A DNA stretch of 64,000 nt from Cuspidothrix issatschenkoi CHARLIE-1 (GTDB lineage Bacteria; Cyanobacteriota; Cyanobacteriia; Cyanobacteriales; Nostocaceae), in NCBI RefSeq assembly GCF_002934005.1, contig NZ_PGEM01000024.1, positions 1-64,000 on the forward strand, in the 5' to 3' direction. Below are positions 26,932-35,419 of this stretch, in pieces; the stretch's first letter is position 1, and every line of letters begins with the position of its first letter. The notes beneath the pieces were generated by a model. It did not search any database. It was not told the origin of the DNA and worked only from the letters and a program-made list of their open reading frames with translations. Made by a program: the position numbers and the translations under genes.

Positions 26932-27286
26932 TACTAACTCCTTTCATAATCAATCTCTAGGCATCATACTATTAATCTGAGTCAAGAGTAAAGTTATGTA
27001 AAGCAAGATTTATCTATAATCGTGCCTCAGAATCCATAAATGAAGCTATCATTCTTGGCTAAATGAGTGTTTAGACAAAAAAACTCCTGTTTGAGGAAGG
27101 TGGCCGATCAGATTAGTGTACGATATCAAATCTATACCATAATCAACTCTTTAACTGCTTATAACATTGATATGGCAGTTCGTTTAATTCATACTATTTG
27201 AGCCAAAATCTCAAATTTCAAATGGTATGACAAAACATTACGATTAATTCCCAGGTAGACCAAAAAATCTTGAACCCACCCAGCCC
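26932..27286. other. Divergent crtR/pyk intergenic region
   Basis: About 355 bp with no gene. It must hold both promoters. I see no clear operator and no terminator. Confidence 0.5.
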
Positions 27287-29056
27287 ATGACCCAATTAAG
27301 AGATTCTCAGCGCCGAACTAAAATTGTTGCTACCATTGGACCTGCTACTAGCAGTCCAGAAATGCTGAAAGCGATTATTCAAGCAGGTGCAACAACCCTG
27401 CGGCTCAACTTTTCCCATGGAACTCATGCTGATCATCAGCGTAGTATTCGGCTAATTCGGCAAACCGCTTTTGAACTCAATACACCAGTAGCAATTCTGC
27501 AAGACTTACAGGGTCCAAAAATTCGTTTGGGGCGGTTTGAAAATGGTTCTATAATTTTGGCTAAGGGCGATCGCTTCACCTTGACAAATCGCCCAGTAGA
27601 CGGGACACAGGAAATAAGCTGCGTTACCTACGACTACTTAGCAGAAGAAGTCCCCGTTGGTTCAAACATCCTCCTCGATGATGGCAAAGTCGAAATGGTT
27701 GTAGAGGAAATTAACCGCGAAAAAGGCGATTTACATTGTCGGGTTACAGTTCCAGGCAAACTTTCTAATAACAAAGGCGTTAACTTTCCGGGAGTTTACT
27801 TATCCATCAAACCCATGACCGACAAAGACCGAGAGGATTTGATGTTTGGTCTAGACCAAGGTGTAGATTGGGTAGCACTTTCCTTTGTCCGTAATCCCCA
27901 GGATATTATTGAAATTAAAGAGCTAATTTCCAGCACTGGTAAGAATGTGCCTGTGGTTGCCAAAATCGAAAAGCACGAGGCAATTGAACAAATGGAAGCA
28001 GTTCTATCTTTGTGCGATGGGGTCATGGTAGCTAGAGGTGATTTAGGAGTAGAACTACCAGCAGAAGATGTACCCGTACTGCAAAAACGACTCATTGCTA
28101 CAGCCAACCGTTTGGGTATTCCCATCATTACCGCCACCCAAATGCTAGATAGCATGGTCAATAACCCCCGTCCTACCCGTGCGGAAGTATCCGATGTTGC
28201 TAACGCTATTTTAGATGGTACGGACGCGGTAATGCTTTCCAATGAAACCGCCGTTGGTAGTTTCCCGGTGGAAGCTGTAGCCACAATGGCTAGAATTGCC
28301 GAACGCATTGAACAGGAAGACGCACAAAATCAAAACTCCCGTCAGTCAAGAGATAACAGGCGTTCTATCCCCAATGCTATCAGCCAGGCCGTTGGTCAAA
28401 TTGCCGAAAATTTAGGCGCGTCCGCAATTATGACCTTGACGCAAACCGGCGCGACAGCCCGCAACGTCTCTAAATTCCGTCCCAAAACCCCAATTTTAGC
28501 CATTACACCCCATGTTAACGTGGCCCGACAATTGCAAATGGTCTGGGGAGTTAGACCGCTATTGGTGCTAGAATTACCATCCACAGGTCAAACATTCCAA
28601 GCGGCGATAAATGTAGCCCAGGAGAAAAAGTTGTTAACCGAAGGTGATTTAGTAGTGATGACTGCTGGTACACTTCAGGGCGTTTCCGGGTCAACAGACT
28701 TGATTAAAGTGGAAGTGGTGACAGCGATACTAGGCCAGGGAATTGGACTGGGACAAGGTTCTATCAGTGGTCGCGCCCGTGTAGCCCATACAGGCATGGA
28801 TGTAAGTAATTTTAATAATGGTGATATTTTGGTTGCTTCCCGCACTGGTGTGGATTATGTCGAAGCAATTCGCAAGGCTGGCGGTATTATCACAGAAGAT
28901 GAAAGTCTCACCAGTCACGCCGCAGTTATCGGTTTACGTCTCGGTGTTCCAGTCATTGTCGGCGTGAAAGATGCCACACAGGTAATTAAAGATGGGGCAA
29001 TTTTGACTTTAGATATGCAACGGGGCTTAATTTACTCTGGTGCTGTGGGAACTTAA
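27287..29056 (+). CDS. pyk: Pyruvate kinase with C-terminal PEP-utiliser domain
   Basis: Pyruvate kinase converts phosphoenolpyruvate and ADP to pyruvate and ATP. Domain order: the TIM-barrel catalytic part with RTKIVATIGPATSS, TTLRLNFSHGTHADH, the metal site VVAKIEKHEAIEQME and MVARGDLGVELP, and TATQMLDSMVNNPRPTRAEV; the alpha/beta domain; and an extra C-terminal domain (about residues 500-589) containing ILVASRTGVDYVEAI and TSHAAVIGLRLGVPVIVG. The extra domain resembles the phosphohistidine swivel domain of PEP synthase and is usual in cyanobacterial Pyk of this length. Confidence 0.96.
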   Translation: MTQLRDSQRRTKIVATIGPATSSPEMLKAIIQAGATTLRLNFSHGTHADHQRSIRLIRQTAFELNTPVAILQDLQGPKIRLGRFENGSIILAKGDRFTLTNRPVDGTQEISCVTYDYLAEEVPVGSNILLDDGKVEMVVEEINREKGDLHCRVTVPGKLSNNKGVNFPGVYLSIKPMTDKDREDLMFGLDQGVDWVALSFVRNPQDIIEIKELISSTGKNVPVVAKIEKHEAIEQMEAVLSLCDGVMVARGDLGVELPAEDVPVLQKRLIATANRLGIPIITATQMLDSMVNNPRPTRAEVSDVANAILDGTDAVMLSNETAVGSFPVEAVATMARIAERIEQEDAQNQNSRQSRDNRRSIPNAISQAVGQIAENLGASAIMTLTQTGATARNVSKFRPKTPILAITPHVNVARQLQMVWGVRPLLVLELPSTGQTFQAAINVAQEKKLLTEGDLVVMTAGTLQGVSGSTDLIKVEVVTAILGQGIGLGQGSISGRARVAHTGMDVSNFNNGDILVASRTGVDYVEAIRKAGGIITEDESLTSHAAVIGLRLGVPVIVGVKDATQVIKDGAILTLDMQRGLIYSGAVGT

Positions 29057-29286
29057 ACTATTAAAAGTTCAAAAAAATATTTTGGATTTTTAATTTTTGG
29101 GTTTTGAAAACAAGCTACGGTGCAGACTTCTGAAATGGTGTAAAGGGGTTTTTTCACGCAGAGACGCAAAAGGCGCAAAAGGCGTTTTCTGCGTCTTGTT
29201 TTTGTGAGAAATCAACCACGTTCGCGTAGCGTCCCGAAGGGATAGAAGCAAAGGACACGAAGGAAGAAGAGGAAGAAGAAGGTTAT
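29057..29286. other. pyk downstream region with short repeats
   Basis: Contains an AGGCGCAAAAGGCG tandem and a CGTTCGCGTAGCGTCCCGAA-type Nostoc short repeat (near 29219). No gene seen. Confidence 0.5.
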
Positions 29287-29379
29287 TTATTCTGCAAACA
29301 TTTCCGTCAAGATATCCAAAACTGCTTTTTGTTCTTCTGTGGTAATTTGACCGATAAGTTTGACTAATCGGGTTTTATC
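29287..29379 (-). pseudogene. Separated C-terminal part of mazF
   Basis: The minus strand encodes RLVKLIGQITTEEQKAVLDI followed by LTEMFAE and a stop, the normal last helix of a MazF/PemK toxin. It is the missing end of the mazF at 29554-29832, cut off by the MITE at 29380-29587. Joining the two halves across one copy of the target repeat restores a continuous frame (...IRTIDKTRLVKLIGQ...). Confidence 0.9.
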
Positions 29380-29587
29380 CCACATTCCGCAGATAAAATC
29401 CAATTCTGAATAATTATCACGAAAGATTCAGGGTTGTACAAACTTTACTCCAAAAATATTCTCAATAAATGAGATAAATTCCTAATAAACATTTTATAGT
29501 TCCTTTGAACTAAAATCCTGAAAACCCTTACCAAACAATGTTTTTGGAGATAATTATTTTTTTATTCTCCGCTTATGCGGAATGTGA
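29380..29587. mobile_element. MITE inserted in mazF, with 8-bp target duplication
   Basis: A 208-bp element with terminal inverted repeats CCACATTCCGCA / TGCGGAATGTGA. It is flanked on both sides by GTTTTATC (29372-29379 and 29588-29595), a perfect 8-bp target-site duplication. It has no coding capacity. A second palindrome, CCGCTTATGCGG, sits at its right end. Confidence 0.92.
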
Positions 29588-29832
29588 GTTTTATCTATTG
29601 TACGAATTTGGTCAAGTACGATTTGCCCCTCTTTTCCTTGAAATTCACAGGTCACTCTTGTAGGGTATAACTGCCCTTTTGTTGTCATTGGTGCAACTAT
29701 TACGGTAGAAATGTGATGGTTGATTTCGTTGGGTGAGATTATTAAACATGGGCGGGTTTTTTTAATTTCACTACCAATGGTAGGGTCAAGATTAACTAGG
29801 AAAACATCAAATCTGTTAACTACCATTGCCAT
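29554..29832 (-). CDS. MazF/PemK-type endoribonuclease toxin, C-terminus replaced by MITE sequence
   Basis: MazF toxins cleave mRNA at short motifs. Residues 1-82 are typical: VVNRFDVFLVNLDPTIGSEI, KKTRPCLIISPNEINH, IVAPMTTKG, and IVLDQIRTIDKT. The next ten residues (HIPHKRRIKK) are read from the inserted MITE and end at a new stop. The lost 27-residue helix is part of the dimer and antitoxin-binding surface, so activity is doubtful. Two ATGs (29832 and 29826) are possible; both overlap the mazE end. Partner: the mazE-like gene directly upstream. Confidence 0.88.
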   Translation of the reverse strand: MAMVVNRFDVFLVNLDPTIGSEIKKTRPCLIISPNEINHHISTVIVAPMTTKGQLYPTRVTCEFQGKEGQIVLDQIRTIDKTHIPHKRRIKK

Positions 29833-30080
29833 TCATTTTCATCCCATGCTGTTGTGTTGATATCATCTGATAAGATATCATCGCCTTTTTCTGCCATTTC
29901 TATAAATGCTTTTTCCCAACCTTTTCTGACTTGTTCAACTGGGCGAATAATGAGATGATTTCCTTGAACTTCTATTTCTACTTCTGAGTTAATTCCACTT
30001 TGTTCTAATAGGGTTTTTGGGATGCGTAACCCTTGGGAGTTGCCGATTTTGACTATTCGGGTTTTAATTGCTGTACCCAT
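29820..30080 (-). CDS. MazE-type AbrB-fold antitoxin
   Basis: An 86-residue antitoxin. The N-terminal AbrB/SpoVT swapped-hairpin DNA-binding domain reads TRIVKIGNSQGLRIPKTLLE and SEVEIEVQGNHLIIRP; the acidic C-terminal tail (GDDILSDDINTTAWDENEWQ) is the toxin-binding segment. It is translationally coupled to the truncated mazF. With the toxin damaged, selection on this gene may be relaxed. Confidence 0.9.
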   Translation of the reverse strand: MGTAIKTRIVKIGNSQGLRIPKTLLEQSGINSEVEIEVQGNHLIIRPVEQVRKGWEKAFIEMAEKGDDILSDDINTTAWDENEWQW

Positions 30081-30235
30081 TTTTGGTGTTTGGGGATAGG
30101 GTGGTGTTTACATTGTAATTACAACGATAAAAATAGTCAAGTAGAGGAAGATATGTTTATTTAGTCCTATTAAGATGAGATATGTAAACAGGTTTTTGAG
30201 TATAATGAAGTAATGAATAACAAATATTGTTCTAT

Positions 30236-30487
30236 ATGAGTAAATTTGCGAGTTCGATTAATTTACAATTATCACCTGATTCTTTAAGTCAGGGTGAGTC
30301 GGCTATTCGTCAGGAATTAGCTTTACAGTTATATGCACAGAATATTTTTACTTTTGGTCAAGCGCGACGTTTGGCTAATTTATCTGTTTGGGAATTTCAG
30401 CAGCTTTTAGGAGAAAGGAAAATTGAACGACATTATAATGAAGTTGATTTATTGGAAGATGTTAAGACTATTCAAGAAGGTTTTTAA
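30236..30487 (+). CDS. UPF0175-family antitoxin
   Basis: A UPF0175 protein, a small helix-turn-helix antitoxin type. Typical stretches are SAIRQELALQLYAQNIFTFG, QARRLANLSVWEFQQLLGER and NEVDLLEDVKTIQ. I chose the ATG at 30236; the TTG at 30227 lies three codons earlier. It pairs with the truncated DUF3368 gene 5 bp downstream. An intact pair of the same kind is at 53161-53921. Confidence 0.85.
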   Translation: MSKFASSINLQLSPDSLSQGESAIRQELALQLYAQNIFTFGQARRLANLSVWEFQQLLGERKIERHYNEVDLLEDVKTIQEGF

Positions 30488-30492
30488 TAATT

Positions 30493-30657
30493 GTGACTGT
30501 TATTTGCAATGCTACACCTCTAATTAATTTTGCGGCTATCAATCGTCTAGATATTTTAAAGGAGGTATTTGGACAAGTTATAATTCCTCAAGCTGTTTAT
30601 ATAAACAAAAGATTTTGTACTACAGTCCTGATAAAATATGCTAGATTTAGCATATAA
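30493..30657 (+). pseudogene. Truncated DUF3368 (PIN-like) toxin
   Basis: From a GTG at 30493 the frame reads TVICNATPLINFAAINRLDI then LKEVFGQVIIPQAVYI, matching the start of the DUF3368 toxin at 53161-53643 (IIVSDTTPLSELAKVGQLNL). After about 37 codons the similarity stops, and an unrelated 17-codon tail leads to TAA at 30657. About 120 residues, including most acidic catalytic positions, are missing. A deletion seems to have joined it to the next toxin-antitoxin pair. Confidence 0.85.
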
Positions 30658-30660
30658 AGG

Positions 30661-31041
30661 GTGCAAATAAAGCAATTGGAAACAGAACAGATAAAACCCC
30701 TGGAATGGGTAGGAAGTTCCCTAGAAGACCTCAAAGACTTTCCTGAAGACGTACAAGGGGAAATAGGATATGCTCTGTATTTAGCTCAAATTGGTGACAA
30801 ACATCCTAATACCAAACCTTTGAAGGGATTTAAAGGAGCGAGTGTATTAGAGGTTGTAGAGGATTTTGATGGAGACACCTATCGAGCTATTTATACTGTG
30901 AAATTACCAAAAGCAGTTTATGTGCTTCATGTCTTCCAGAAAAAATCAAAACATGGTATTGCTACACCCAAGCAAGACATTGACTTAATTGAAGCAAGAG
31001 TTGAAAGAGCAAAGCAGCATTATAAACAAGTTTATCAGTAA
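30661..31041 (+). CDS. HigB-like toxin (phage-derived Gp49 family)
   Basis: A 126-residue RelE-superfamily toxin of the Gp49/HigB type, starting at a GTG. Key blocks are EWVGSSLEDLKDFPEDVQGE, IGYALYLAQIGDKHPNTKPL, KGFKGASVLEVVEDFDGDTY and VYVLHVFQKKSKHGIATPKQ. These proteins cleave mRNA on the ribosome. The antitoxin gene follows 17 bp downstream, the toxin-first order usual for higBA. Confidence 0.9.
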   Translation: MQIKQLETEQIKPLEWVGSSLEDLKDFPEDVQGEIGYALYLAQIGDKHPNTKPLKGFKGASVLEVVEDFDGDTYRAIYTVKLPKAVYVLHVFQKKSKHGIATPKQDIDLIEARVERAKQHYKQVYQ

Positions 31042-31058
31042 GAGAAAAGGAAATAATT

Positions 31059-31376
31059 ATGACAGAAAAAATTGAAATAAAAACCAGTAGCGGTAACGTA
31101 TTTGCTGATTTAGATTTACCCAACCCAGAGGAAATGCTAGTCAAAGCAGAACTAGCACGAAAAATTAGTAACGCTATTACTGCACGTCATATCACCCAAG
31201 CAGAAGCGGCTGAATTATTAGGAATTGATCAACCAAAAGTTTCTGCTTTAATGAGAGGAAGACTTACAGGTTTTTCTCTAGAAAGAATGTTTAGATTTCT
31301 GAATACTTTGGGAATTGATGTAGAAATTACAGTCAAACCTAAATTGAGAGACAATGCACGGATAACAGTAGTTTAA
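31059..31376 (+). CDS. HigA-like XRE antitoxin
   Basis: A 105-residue helix-turn-helix antitoxin. The XRE domain reads ITARHITQAEAAELLGIDQP, KVSALMRGRLTGFSLERMFR. The tail LNTLGIDVEITVKP is typical of the Gp49-associated antitoxins. A good ribosome-binding site (AAAGGAAA) precedes the ATG. It should bind both the toxin and its own promoter. Confidence 0.92.
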   Translation: MTEKIEIKTSSGNVFADLDLPNPEEMLVKAELARKISNAITARHITQAEAAELLGIDQPKVSALMRGRLTGFSLERMFRFLNTLGIDVEITVKPKLRDNARITVV

Positions 31377-31469
31377 TTATAATCTAATTTTAGTTACACG
31401 CAATGCTTATTTTCAGAAAGTTGAAAATTTACAAACAGTTTCTTGGAGATAGTACGCAAATTAGAAGAT

Positions 31470-31561
31470 TAGGACTTACGAAAAACCCTCTCAAACTCTC
31501 ATTCCTCTGCGATCTCTGTGTTCTCTGTGGTTCGTTTTTAGTAACTTGTGCGTAAGTCCTA
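31470..31561. mobile_element. MITE-like element, family B, first of a tandem pair
   Basis: A 92-bp element bounded by TAGGACTTACG and CGTAAGTCCTA. The interior contains TCTGCGATCTCTGTGTTCTC, a common Nostoc genomic repeat. No gene. Confidence 0.75.
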
Positions 31562-31568
31562 AAGATAA

Positions 31569-31661
31569 TAGGACTTACGCATTTTAACGAAACGTAGGGG
31601 TTTGAGATTGCTTCCTTACGTCGCAATGACAGTATTTGAAGTAGGTTTTGCGTAAGTCCTA
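31569..31661. mobile_element. MITE-like element, family B, second of a tandem pair
   Basis: A 93-bp element bounded by TAGGACTTACGC and GCGTAAGTCCTA, 7 bp from the preceding copy. The interiors differ, so these are two insertions or two diverged copies rather than a recent duplication. Confidence 0.75.
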
Positions 31662-31682
31662 AAGATAAAAATAAATTGCCTT

Positions 31683-31771
31683 AGACATCTCCGGAAATTA
31701 AATGTGCGTTTTCCAGAACCTTTGTAGAGACGTTCCATGGAACGTCTCTACAATCTTTTTCGGAGATGTCT
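31683..31771. repeat. Nested palindrome at the rmlA 3' end
   Basis: Outer arms AGACATCTCCG / CGGAGATGTCT enclose a perfect inner palindrome, TTGTAGAGACGTTCC at 31722-31736 with its complement ending at 31753. Related to 9221-9250 and 49228-49274. It ends three bases before the rmlA stop and may terminate that operon. Confidence 0.75.
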
Positions 31772-31773
31772 CT

Positions 31774-32850
31774 TTAAGTCAATTCAATTTGCGAATCATC
31801 ACCAATTAAAAACCGTAATGCTTTAGGACGACGAGGGGCGATACTTAACTGGGCGCGTTGTCCAATTAAACTATCAATAATTCGTTGTTGAATGCCCGTA
31901 ATTTTTGCACCTTCTAACACCACACTATGTTCTAAATCTGTTTCTATGAGTGTGGAGTTATCAGCAATACTGCTATAGGGACCGATAAAACAGTTTTCTA
32001 AATAACAGTTATGACCAATTACCACCGGACCACGAATTGTACAATTGATAATTTTAGATTCAGCGCCAATTTGCACTCTACCAGTAATTTGGGTTTTACT
32101 ATCAATATCACCTAAAATTGATTTCTTTAAATAGGTATCCAGAATTAAACGGTTAGCTTCTAATAAATCATCTTTTTTACCTGTATCTAACCACCAACCA
32201 TCAAGATTACAAGCTGAAACCTGTTTTTCTTGATCTATTAAACACTGAATAGCATCAGTTATTTCTAATTCTCCTCTTAGTGAAGGTTTAATTAAAGAAA
32301 TAGCATCATGAATAACAGGTGAAAAGAAATAAACCCCTACCAAGGCTAAATTTGAAGGAGGAATTTTAGGCTTTTCAACTAACTGTAATACTCTACCTTG
32401 TTCATCAACTGTCGCCACACCAAAAGCACTAGGATTATCTACTTCTCTTAATAAAATTAATGCTTCTGGTTGTTGTTGGGTAAATTTATCTAAAAATGAA
32501 CTTAAATCACCTTGTTGAATCAAGTTATCTCCTAAATACATGACAAATGGCGAATCCTTTAAAAAAGGCCGCGCCACTTGCACAGCATGGGCTAATCCTG
32601 CCGGTTGTTGTTGTAAAATATAGGTGATATTCACACCAAATTTGTCACCATTTCCCGTTTTATTTTTGACTTCTTCCCCGGTTTCTGGGCTGATAATAAT
32701 TCCAATATCAGTAATTCCAGCATCAGCCATTTCTTGGATGCCGTACCATAAAATTGGTTTGTTGGCAACTGAGACAAGTTGTTTTGCTCCTGTATAGGTT
32801 AAAGGGCGTAATCTTGTACCTTTTCCACCAGATAAAATCAATGCTTTCAT
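31774..32850 (-). CDS. rmlA: Glucose-1-phosphate thymidylyltransferase (long form)
   Basis: RmlA/RfbA couples glucose-1-phosphate to dTTP, giving dTDP-glucose, the first step to dTDP-L-rhamnose for surface glycans. From the ATG at 32850 (358 residues) it shows the nucleotide-binding motif LSGGKGTRLRPLTYTGAKQL, the YLGDNLIQQGD metal site, the VEKPKIPPSNLALVGVY block, and a C-terminal left-handed beta-helix with hexapeptide repeats. The helix places it in the long thymidylyltransferase subgroup. The start overlaps the rmlD stop (ATGA). Confidence 0.92.
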   Translation of the reverse strand: MKALILSGGKGTRLRPLTYTGAKQLVSVANKPILWYGIQEMADAGITDIGIIISPETGEEVKNKTGNGDKFGVNITYILQQQPAGLAHAVQVARPFLKDSPFVMYLGDNLIQQGDLSSFLDKFTQQQPEALILLREVDNPSAFGVATVDEQGRVLQLVEKPKIPPSNLALVGVYFFSPVIHDAISLIKPSLRGELEITDAIQCLIDQEKQVSACNLDGWWLDTGKKDDLLEANRLILDTYLKKSILGDIDSKTQITGRVQIGAESKIINCTIRGPVVIGHNCYLENCFIGPYSSIADNSTLIETDLEHSVVLEGAKITGIQQRIIDSLIGQRAQLSIAPRRPKALRFLIGDDSQIELT

Positions 32851-33734
32851 AGGGATTTCTCTTTTAATTCTTTTAACATTAATATGAGTCTTTGTCGCCA
32901 ATGTGGAGGGTAAGTTCCCAAAAGTTGCGATATTTTTCTACAAGCGAGAACGGAATAAGCAGGACGTTTTGCTGGTGTGGGATATTCGGGGGTGGTAATG
33001 GGAATAACTTGGTTAATTTGCACCGGGAAACCGAGTTTTTGCGCTTCTTCAAAAATAGCTATAGCAAAATCATACCAACTAGCGACACCACTATTTGTAT
33101 AGTGATAAATTCCCGAAATTTCTGATGTTAATTGGGGGATAATTTTACTAATTGTGTCAGCGATATCATGCGCCCAAGTAGGACTACCAATTTGATCTGC
33201 AACTACTCTCACTTCTGGTCTATCTTTACCAACTCGTAACATAGTTTTGACAAAGTTACCTTTACCATACGTTCCATAAACCCAAGCTGTGCGTAAAATT
33301 ATATAATCAGCACAAGCTTGTTGAATTGCCATTTCTCCCGCTAATTTTGTTTGACCATACATACTCAATGGATTGGTAATATCATTTTCTTGATAGGGAT
33401 AATTACTATTGCCATCAAATACGTAATCTGTGGAAATGTGAATTAAGAAACTGCCTAGTTTTTGACCTTCTTCAGCGATAATTTGTGGAACGATAGCATT
33501 AACCTTATGAGCTATTTCTGCTTCACTTTCAGCTTTATCTACTGCTATATAAGCAGCCGCGTTAATAATTATTTCGGGTTTAACTGCTTGGATAATTTGG
33601 CGTAAGTTATGACCTTGAGTTAAATCTATTTCGGGACGTGCTAACCCAATAACTTGATAGTCAGATGAAAGGATCTTTTGTAGTTCTGTACCAACTTGTC
33701 CGTTATTACCGATTAATAATATTGATTTATTCAT
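32847..33734 (-). CDS. rmlD: dTDP-4-dehydrorhamnose reductase
   Basis: RmlD reduces dTDP-4-keto-L-rhamnose to dTDP-L-rhamnose using NAD(P)H. The 295-residue protein has the Rossmann motif LLIGNNGQVGTELQ, NAAAYIAVDKAE, the active-site segment HISTDYVFDGNSNYPYQEND, and the YGQTKLAGE Tyr-x-x-x-Lys pair. It is translationally coupled to rmlA at its 3' end and to rmlC at its 5' end (8-bp overlap). Confidence 0.95.
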   Translation of the reverse strand: MNKSILLIGNNGQVGTELQKILSSDYQVIGLARPEIDLTQGHNLRQIIQAVKPEIIINAAAYIAVDKAESEAEIAHKVNAIVPQIIAEEGQKLGSFLIHISTDYVFDGNSNYPYQENDITNPLSMYGQTKLAGEMAIQQACADYIILRTAWVYGTYGKGNFVKTMLRVGKDRPEVRVVADQIGSPTWAHDIADTISKIIPQLTSEISGIYHYTNSGVASWYDFAIAIFEEAQKLGFPVQINQVIPITTPEYPTPAKRPAYSVLACRKISQLLGTYPPHWRQRLILMLKELKEKSL

Positions 33735-34272
33735 AAACTTCGGCGGTTTTAAATTTCTGCGCGTTGCTGTCTTTAGCTGATAAAATTGGGGCTGTTTTGA
33801 GAGGCCAATCTATTGCTAAATCCGGGTCATTCCATAAAATAGAGCGATCGCCTTCTGGTGCATAATAATCTGTAGCTTTATACATAACTTCGGCAACTTC
33901 TGAAAGTACCAGAAACCCATGGGCAAAACCTGGCGGTATCCACAATTGGCGTTTGTTTTCCGCGTTGAGTTCACAACCTACCCACTGGCCAAATGTCGGG
34001 GATTTTTTTCTAATATCTACAGCAATATCATAAATTGCCCCCACAATGGTGCGAACTAATTTACCTTGAGGTTGGATAATTTGATAATGTAATCCTCTGA
34101 GCACATTATATTCAGATTTCGAGTGATTATCTTGGACAAAGTTCGGTGTAATTCCTAGTTTTTCTGTGAATGTTTTTTGGTTGTAAGATTCTAAAAAAAA
34201 TCCCCGTGAGTCTTGAAAAACTTTCGGTTCAATGATGATAACATCGGGAATAGACGTAGGAATAATGTTCAT
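33727..34272 (-). CDS. rmlC: dTDP-4-dehydrorhamnose 3,5-epimerase
   Basis: RmlC epimerises dTDP-4-keto-6-deoxyglucose at C3 and C5. The 181-residue cupin has DVIIIEPKVFQDSRGFFLES at the N-terminus, FVQDNHSKSEYNVLRGLHYQ with the catalytic His, and WIPPGFAHGFLVLSE. It opens the rmlC-rmlD-rmlA operon. rmlB (the 4,6-dehydratase) is not in the window, so it must lie elsewhere. Confidence 0.95.
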   Translation of the reverse strand: MNIIPTSIPDVIIIEPKVFQDSRGFFLESYNQKTFTEKLGITPNFVQDNHSKSEYNVLRGLHYQIIQPQGKLVRTIVGAIYDIAVDIRKKSPTFGQWVGCELNAENKRQLWIPPGFAHGFLVLSEVAEVMYKATDYYAPEGDRSILWNDPDLAIDWPLKTAPILSAKDSNAQKFKTAEVYE

Positions 34273-34418
34273 TATCTAGGGAATTTCTTATAAAAACTAC
34301 TGAGATAATACTATAAAATGTCCATCCCATAATTTCAGATTACAAGGACTTGTGTTGAATTTAGGGATACAATAGCGATCGCATTCGCTACTAAAAATAT
34401 TTGCCAAAAAACTCTCTT

Positions 34419-35195
34419 ATGATAGAGATAGCTATCCCCAACCCCAATATTCGCCAACTTCCCACATTCAACTCCATCCCCGAAGAAAGATTACACCGTC
34501 AACAGCGACTTGCAGCAGCTTTTCGCCTGTTTTCCCGTTTCGGTTTTGATGAAGGTATTGCTGGACATATTACAGTCCGTGATCCTGAAAACCCTGACAA
34601 TTTTTGGGTTAACCCCTTGGGAATGCACTTTGGTTTAATTCGTGTTAGCGACCTCCTACTGGTTAATCATAAAGGTGATATAATTTACGGCAATCGTTCA
34701 GTAAATGGCGCAGCTTTTGCTATTCATTCTCAAGTTCATGCCGCCCGTCCTGACGTAGTAGCCGCAGCCCACGCCCATTCTATCTACGGTAAAAGCTGGT
34801 CTAGTCTGGGACGTTTGCTTGACCCCATCACCCAAGATGCCTGTAGTTTTTACGAAAATCACAGTATATTTACTGAATATACAGGTGTGGTTTTCGACCC
34901 ATCAGAAGGTAAACGCATTGCCCAAACTCTGGGTAAAAATAAAGCCATCATTCTCCAAAATCACGGCTTATTGACAGTAGGTGAAACCATTGATGCGGCC
35001 GCATGGTGGTTCATCACAATGGAGCGTTCCTGTCAAGCCCAATTATTGGCACAAGCAGCCGGAAAACCCCACCTAATTAAACCAGAATATGCCAAAATAG
35101 CCTATGGCCAAGTTGGCACTCCTGAAATGGGTTGGTTTAGCTTTCAACCTTTGTATGAGATGATTGTCCAGCAAGAACCAGATTTGCTGAATTAA
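34419..35195 (+). CDS. Class II aldolase/adducin-family protein
   Basis: A 258-residue member of the fuculose-aldolase/adducin fold. Recognisable parts: RLFSRFGFDEGIAGHITVRD, WVNPLGMHFGLI, AIHSQVHAARPDVVAAAHAH with the metal-binding HAH pair, and ILQNHGLLTVGETIDAAAWW with the third His. Proteins of this kind may be sugar-phosphate aldolases, epimerases or decarboxylases; the substrate cannot be read. I chose the ATG at 34419 over a TTG at 34401. Its 3' end overlaps a decayed PEP-CTERM fragment on the other strand. Confidence 0.88.
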   Translation: MIEIAIPNPNIRQLPTFNSIPEERLHRQQRLAAAFRLFSRFGFDEGIAGHITVRDPENPDNFWVNPLGMHFGLIRVSDLLLVNHKGDIIYGNRSVNGAAFAIHSQVHAARPDVVAAAHAHSIYGKSWSSLGRLLDPITQDACSFYENHSIFTEYTGVVFDPSEGKRIAQTLGKNKAIILQNHGLLTVGETIDAAAWWFITMERSCQAQLLAQAAGKPHLIKPEYAKIAYGQVGTPEMGWFSFQPLYEMIVQQEPDLLN

Positions 35196-35286
35196 TGGTT
35201 TTGCGTTTAATTATTCCTGTCCCACCTAAAGCAGCAATTCCTAACAACCCAACATAAGTAGAGGGTTCAGGAATTGATTTTTCCAT
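35137..35286 (-). pseudogene. Fragment of a PEP-CTERM protein
   Basis: The minus strand encodes KSIPEPSTYVGLLGIAALGG followed by TGIIKRK, a textbook PEP-CTERM sorting signal (Pro-Glu-Pro, one TM helix, basic cluster) cleaved by exosortase in proteins sent to the surface. The rest of the host gene is gone; upstream are a TACCCC/GGGGTAAT repeat and a family B MITE remnant (35387). The tail runs on past the normal end and overlaps the aldolase gene. Confidence 0.7.
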
Positions 35287-35419
35287 CTCCTTCGCTATTA
35301 GGATATAGAAAGTAGGGGTAATACTCATCCGGAAGCAAGCTACATGAATTACCCCTACAAAAGAATCAGGTTTTTGATTACTTCGCGCGTAAGTCCTAAA
35401 GAAGTTAGAGATATAAATC

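Noticed and set aside
31429-31626. 65-codon minus-strand ORF
   Set aside because: It is built entirely from two adjacent family B MITEs and the short repeat between them.
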